A stretch of DNA of 64,000 nt from Roseburia sp. (GTDB taxonomy: Bacteria > Bacillota > Clostridia > Lachnospirales > Lachnospiraceae). The stretch spans positions 37,743 to 101,742 of the forward strand of contig JAHZFL010000008.1 of assembly GCA_019421345.1 (NCBI GenBank), written 5' to 3'. Under the pieces are notes generated by a model that searched no databases, was not told the DNA's origin, and was given only the letters and a program-made list of their open reading frames with translations. Shown piece by piece: positions 61,021 to 64,000 of this stretch; the first letter of the stretch is position 1; the number at the start of each line of letters is the position of its first letter. The position numbers and the translations under genes were made by a program.

Positions 61021-61806
61021 CTATTTATCTCCCTTTAAAATTTTTCCAAAAAGCGATGATTTATCTGTCTTTTTCTGATTCCAGTCCGCCTCTCCCTGCA
61101 TAGTCTCATCCTTCCGTTTAAAATATTCGGAATCCAGATTCACGCGCACGTCTGCCGTAACCTTTTTCGTTTCCTCCTCAGGAAACTCCTCCTGCTCCGG
61201 TTCCTGCATAGCGATACCTGCCTTTTGAAAATACTCCATATTAACTCTGATCTCCGGCTTTGCGGCTGCATAGCTCTGCGTCATACGCTCTTTCTTTTGC
61301 GCGTCATGCTGCTTCTTTAGCTGCTTATTTCTCTCCTCGATCAGCTTTAAATATTTATTCGTGTCGCGCAAATCCTCCAAGTGTCCCTTAAGCTCGGACT
61401 GATCTCTTTGCACCGCCGCCTTTTGCTTCTGCAGTCTGACGTTCATTTTCTCGTAGACCAGTTTCATGGAATCCGCCGCCTCCTGCATAATATCCTGCAC
61501 ATGGCGCAGCGCCTCATCCGTATAAAGCACAGCACCCGCATAAACATCCTCCGCTGTCTTATGTGCATCGGAAACGATTTCCTCGCTTTTCCTCCGAAAC
61601 TCACGTTCTGCCGCCGCGCGCTTCTGCTGTGTCAGCTCCCGCTCCTCCATCAGCTCGTAAATGTTAAGATTCAAACGCTGCAGCAGCTTTAGCATTTCCT
61701 TCTTATCCACAATTACACGACTGCCCGTCTGATCATATGCCTCGCTTCTGGAAAGCAAAATATGCATATCCCGCAAAACCTGTTCTATCTTATCCTGCGC
61801 GCTCAT
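61021..61806 (-). CDS. Coiled-coil protein of unknown function
   Basis: The 261 residues are largely charged helix, with heptad-like stretches at about 50-165 (ELTQQKRAAAEREFRRKSEEIVSDAHKTAEDV and RLQKQKAAVQRDQSELKGHLEDLRDTNKYLKLIEERNKQLKKQ). The C-terminal third is polar and probably disordered. Without membrane helices it resembles DivIVA-like scaffold proteins in build only. It is followed by the two-helix membrane protein gene and may be its cytoplasmic partner (inference). Confidence 0.55.
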   Translation of the reverse strand: MSAQDKIEQVLRDMHILLSRSEAYDQTGSRVIVDKKEMLKLLQRLNLNIYELMEERELTQQKRAAAEREFRRKSEEIVSDAHKTAEDVYAGAVLYTDEALRHVQDIMQEAADSMKLVYEKMNVRLQKQKAAVQRDQSELKGHLEDLRDTNKYLKLIEERNKQLKKQHDAQKKERMTQSYAAAKPEIRVNMEYFQKAGIAMQEPEQEEFPEEETKKVTADVRVNLDSEYFKRKDETMQGEADWNQKKTDKSSLFGKILKGDK

Positions 61807-61840
61807 GTCCCACCTCTGTATCCGGCAAAAATTTCTTTTT

Positions 61841-63799
61841 CTACTTCCTTCTTAGTCTGCCCGCATCCTTTTGATTGATGCGCTTTACCAATTTTAACAC
61901 TAACCGGATCAAAAGCACAACCACTAAAATAAGAATCAGAACAACTGCAGCGATCATCGCCGCATATTTATTCGGATTTTTCAGCAAATCAAAAATATTC
62001 CTGCTGTTTTCCACCTGCTTGCGCCCCTTGTCCTCACTGTAGGATGCCGGAATATTGGAAATACTGTCGCCATCGGTATCGGGAAATGACCTCATATACC
62101 GCGCGATCGCATCCCAAGCCTTTAGCTCCCTGCCATTTTCCATGATGATCACATCCTCAAAATTCTCAATCGGTGTGCCGTCCGCGTTCTTCGGTACGAT
62201 ACTGAGCAAGCCGTAGGACATCGCTGTGACCTCGCTTAACATCTGACCGCTGTAGAGGTCTGCAACGACCCGGTAAAGCTTATCATCCTCCAGCTCAATG
62301 CGTCCCCCGCTTTCATCCACGAGACTTGCATCGGTCACCTTATTTAAAATCAGACGGTTCGGATTAAAAGAAAACTGAAAACCACTCGTATACAAACGCG
62401 CCGTCGTCATGTAATCGGAAACGGAAGCGTCTATCTCCGCCGCAATCTTTAACTCCTCTCCCGTTAAATATACACTGATCAGCGGGTAACCTGGTACGCC
62501 ATCCGCACCGATTCCAAGCGAATAGGAATCAAACACCTTCTCCACCGTAATATCGCCGATTCCATAGGTATCCCGCACACATCCGCTCGGCACGACCGCA
62601 ACGTCCACCGGCTCTCCGCCCTCTGCGTTTTCTACCGCATAGACAAAAGCATCCGCCATCAGATTTCCGAGATTATGCTCCGTATGTACCTCTCCCAGCT
62701 CCTCAAGCCCGGCAAACGCAACGCTGTCATTCTGCGCCAGCACCATATCCTTCGTATATCCAAATTCCTTGAGATAGCCGTCATCCACGGCTGCCATAAA
62801 GCCGTTGACCCGCTCCTGCACCCCCGCATCTGCCGGTATATCTGCAGTGACCGCAATCCTGCTGTAATCAGTAACCTTCCATCTGCCGTTCTCCTTTTGC
62901 TCCATGGAAAGCGAACCCAGCTTTTTCCCATACTCTCCAACCGATACGATTGACGTGTCATTATGAACGATAGGCTCCGACAACTCCGTATGGGTATGAC
63001 CGCTGACGATCAGATCAAGTGCAGGAACGCTTTTGGCAAGTATCTCATCCTCCGACTTGCTCTCATCCTCCCATATCCCGCTGTGCGAGATACACACGAT
63101 CAAATCAGCATCCTCCTTCTCCTTGATCTCCTCCACCGTCTCGCGCACCGCCTCGATCGGATCGCGGAATAACAATTCACAGGTCGGCGCGCATGCCAGT
63201 GCGTCCTTTCCAAAAACGCCAAGCACGGCTACCCTGACATTTCCCTTCTGAAATACCGCATAATCTTTGATATTATATGCATCAAAGCCCGCGCGAAGCT
63301 GCTGCTGTCCCTCGCTTAACCCAGCCTCCTCCATCGCCTCCCAGTCCACATTGCAGACCAGCATCTGCGGCAGGACATCCCCGCTGCCTACTGCCGTCTG
63401 CAGCATATTGGCAAGTCCCTTAGATCGATAATCAAATTCATGATTTCCAAGCGTGGCAGCATCAAATCCCAATTCTCCCAGCATCCGCAGCTCCGCTGCC
63501 TGCTGCTCATAAACTGTCTGTACCAGAGTACCCATCGAAAAGTCGCCGGCATCCAAAAGGAGCGTATCGGGATTTTTCTCTTTCTGCCCGTCGATCAGAG
63601 TCTTCATTCGCGCAAATCCCCCGACCTCTGTTGTTCCCTCCTCTGTCACAGTCGTAAAGCTGTTCAGATGCGAATGCAGATCGTGGGTAAACATAATATC
63701 AACTTTTTTATTTTCCTTTGCGGACACAGGTCTTGTCTCAGCCGTCTGCGTCAGCAGACAGACAGCCGCAAGCAGTGATGCCAAAAGTCTCCCTCTCAT
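61841..63799 (-). CDS. Membrane-anchored 5'-nucleotidase/2',3'-cyclic phosphodiesterase-type metallophosphatase
   Basis: An N-terminal signal peptide (1-27) leads to a calcineurin-like domain with the metal motifs MFTHDLHSHL (about 36), LLLDAGDFSMG, LGNHEFDY and VSGHTHTEL, then the 5'-nucleotidase C-terminal domain (about 345-530, VAVVPSGCVRDTYGIGDITVEKVFDSYSLG). A C-terminal helix (about 610-640) and basic tail hold it to the cell surface, replacing the LPxTG anchor of some relatives. It hydrolyses extracellular nucleotides. The 652 residues match the class. Confidence 0.88.
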   Translation of the reverse strand: MRGRLLASLLAAVCLLTQTAETRPVSAKENKKVDIMFTHDLHSHLNSFTTVTEEGTTEVGGFARMKTLIDGQKEKNPDTLLLDAGDFSMGTLVQTVYEQQAAELRMLGELGFDAATLGNHEFDYRSKGLANMLQTAVGSGDVLPQMLVCNVDWEAMEEAGLSEGQQQLRAGFDAYNIKDYAVFQKGNVRVAVLGVFGKDALACAPTCELLFRDPIEAVRETVEEIKEKEDADLIVCISHSGIWEDESKSEDEILAKSVPALDLIVSGHTHTELSEPIVHNDTSIVSVGEYGKKLGSLSMEQKENGRWKVTDYSRIAVTADIPADAGVQERVNGFMAAVDDGYLKEFGYTKDMVLAQNDSVAFAGLEELGEVHTEHNLGNLMADAFVYAVENAEGGEPVDVAVVPSGCVRDTYGIGDITVEKVFDSYSLGIGADGVPGYPLISVYLTGEELKIAAEIDASVSDYMTTARLYTSGFQFSFNPNRLILNKVTDASLVDESGGRIELEDDKLYRVVADLYSGQMLSEVTAMSYGLLSIVPKNADGTPIENFEDVIIMENGRELKAWDAIARYMRSFPDTDGDSISNIPASYSEDKGRKQVENSRNIFDLLKNPNKYAAMIAAVVLILILVVVLLIRLVLKLVKRINQKDAGRLRRK

Positions 63800-64000
63800 T
63801 TCATTTCCTCCCCCGGCTTGTTCTTTCTCCTATGATCCAGAGTGATCATCCCTTTGGATATTTCCGGTTTTTCATTGTTATTTGTTCCCAGCATAACATA
63901 TTTTTCCTTGCTTTTCTATCCCCTCCTTATTGCGCAGCAAAACACCTTTGTAGGATTACAATACATATGTTACAACTGAATATTTAAAAAGCAGAGATGC

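Noticed and set aside
1..64000. CRISPR arrays, tRNA, rRNA, phage or insertion sequences
   Set aside because: No regularly spaced repeats, tRNA-like cloverleaf, integrase or transposase could be recognised by eye.

Overview
The window looks like chromosomal DNA of a motile, saccharolytic, anaerobic member of the Lachnospiraceae (Clostridia). The evidence is the gene content: flagellin with FliS, a Gram-positive tad/Flp pilus locus, MecA, FabK as the enoyl-ACP reductase, CwlD, a mannose-family PTS with GH29 fucosidase, GlgB, L-lactate dehydrogenase, and several proteins typical of that family (DUF6382-FHA, DUF5702, DUF2508, DUF1858). Shine-Dalgarno sites are strong and purine rich. I saw no rRNA, tRNA, CRISPR array, prophage or intact insertion sequence.

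Layout. 1-6 kb: the 3' part of pgi, a small membrane protein, a MurG-type glycosyltransferase, a HIT hydrolase, a stripped-down histidine kinase, a flavodoxin-like protein and a rhomboid protease. 6.1-15.2 kb: one dense leftward tad operon, in transcription order prepilin peptidase, TadZ-like, TadA, TadB, TadC-like, Flp pilin (55 aa), DUF5702, TadE-like with metal-ribbon repeats, second prepilin peptidase, short TadE-like and an FHA protein. 15.4-19 kb: DUF2508, fliS and flagellin (with a clear sigma-28 promoter), DUF1858, MecA. 19.2-21.5 kb: a Ser/Thr kinase fused to a degenerate MinD/TadZ-like domain, followed by a second such domain as its own gene. 21.7-32 kb: GH18-type wall hydrolase, CwlD, a 1032-residue helical-repeat protein, GlgB and a TPR/P-loop protein. 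32.2-38 kb: a sugar locus (RpiR regulator, GH29 fucosidase, PTS EIIAB-IIC-IID, SIS protein). 38-47.8 kb: a complete leftward fatty-acid synthesis operon, acpP-accB-accC-accD-accA-fabH-fabK-fabD-fabG-fabF-fabZ, ending in a MarR/FabT-like regulator, with tandem palindromes at its promoter. 47.8-49.2 kb: a visibly AT-rich patch with a decayed frame and a lone nucleotidyltransferase. 49.2-57 kb: AI-2E-type permease, ldh, aconitase and a two-component system. 57.1-57.5 kb: a compact type I toxin-antitoxin locus missed by ORF-length cutoffs. 57.5-64 kb: AraC regulator, old-yellow-enzyme-type reductase, two small unknown proteins and a membrane-anchored 5'-nucleotidase.

How the parts fit. The pilus operon, its FHA protein and the nearby kinase/TadZ-like pair may form one phospho-regulated surface system (inference). 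The fucosidase has no signal peptide and sits in front of a sugar PTS, which suggests import of a fucosylated disaccharide followed by cytoplasmic cleavage. The MarR gene at the end of the fab operon and the palindromes at the operon's promoter suggest autoregulation of lipid synthesis.

The most unusual signals are (1) the convergent type I toxin-antitoxin pair whose two RNAs begin with the same approximately 25-nt sequence, so that a long toxin mRNA could fold back on its own 5' end; (2) a 15-bp perfect inverted repeat around an 80-bp segment at the start of the TadE-like gene, open in frame in both orientations, which looks like an intragenic inverton; and (3) strong ribosome-binding sites followed by AUU or AUA instead of AUG in the pilus/kinase genes.
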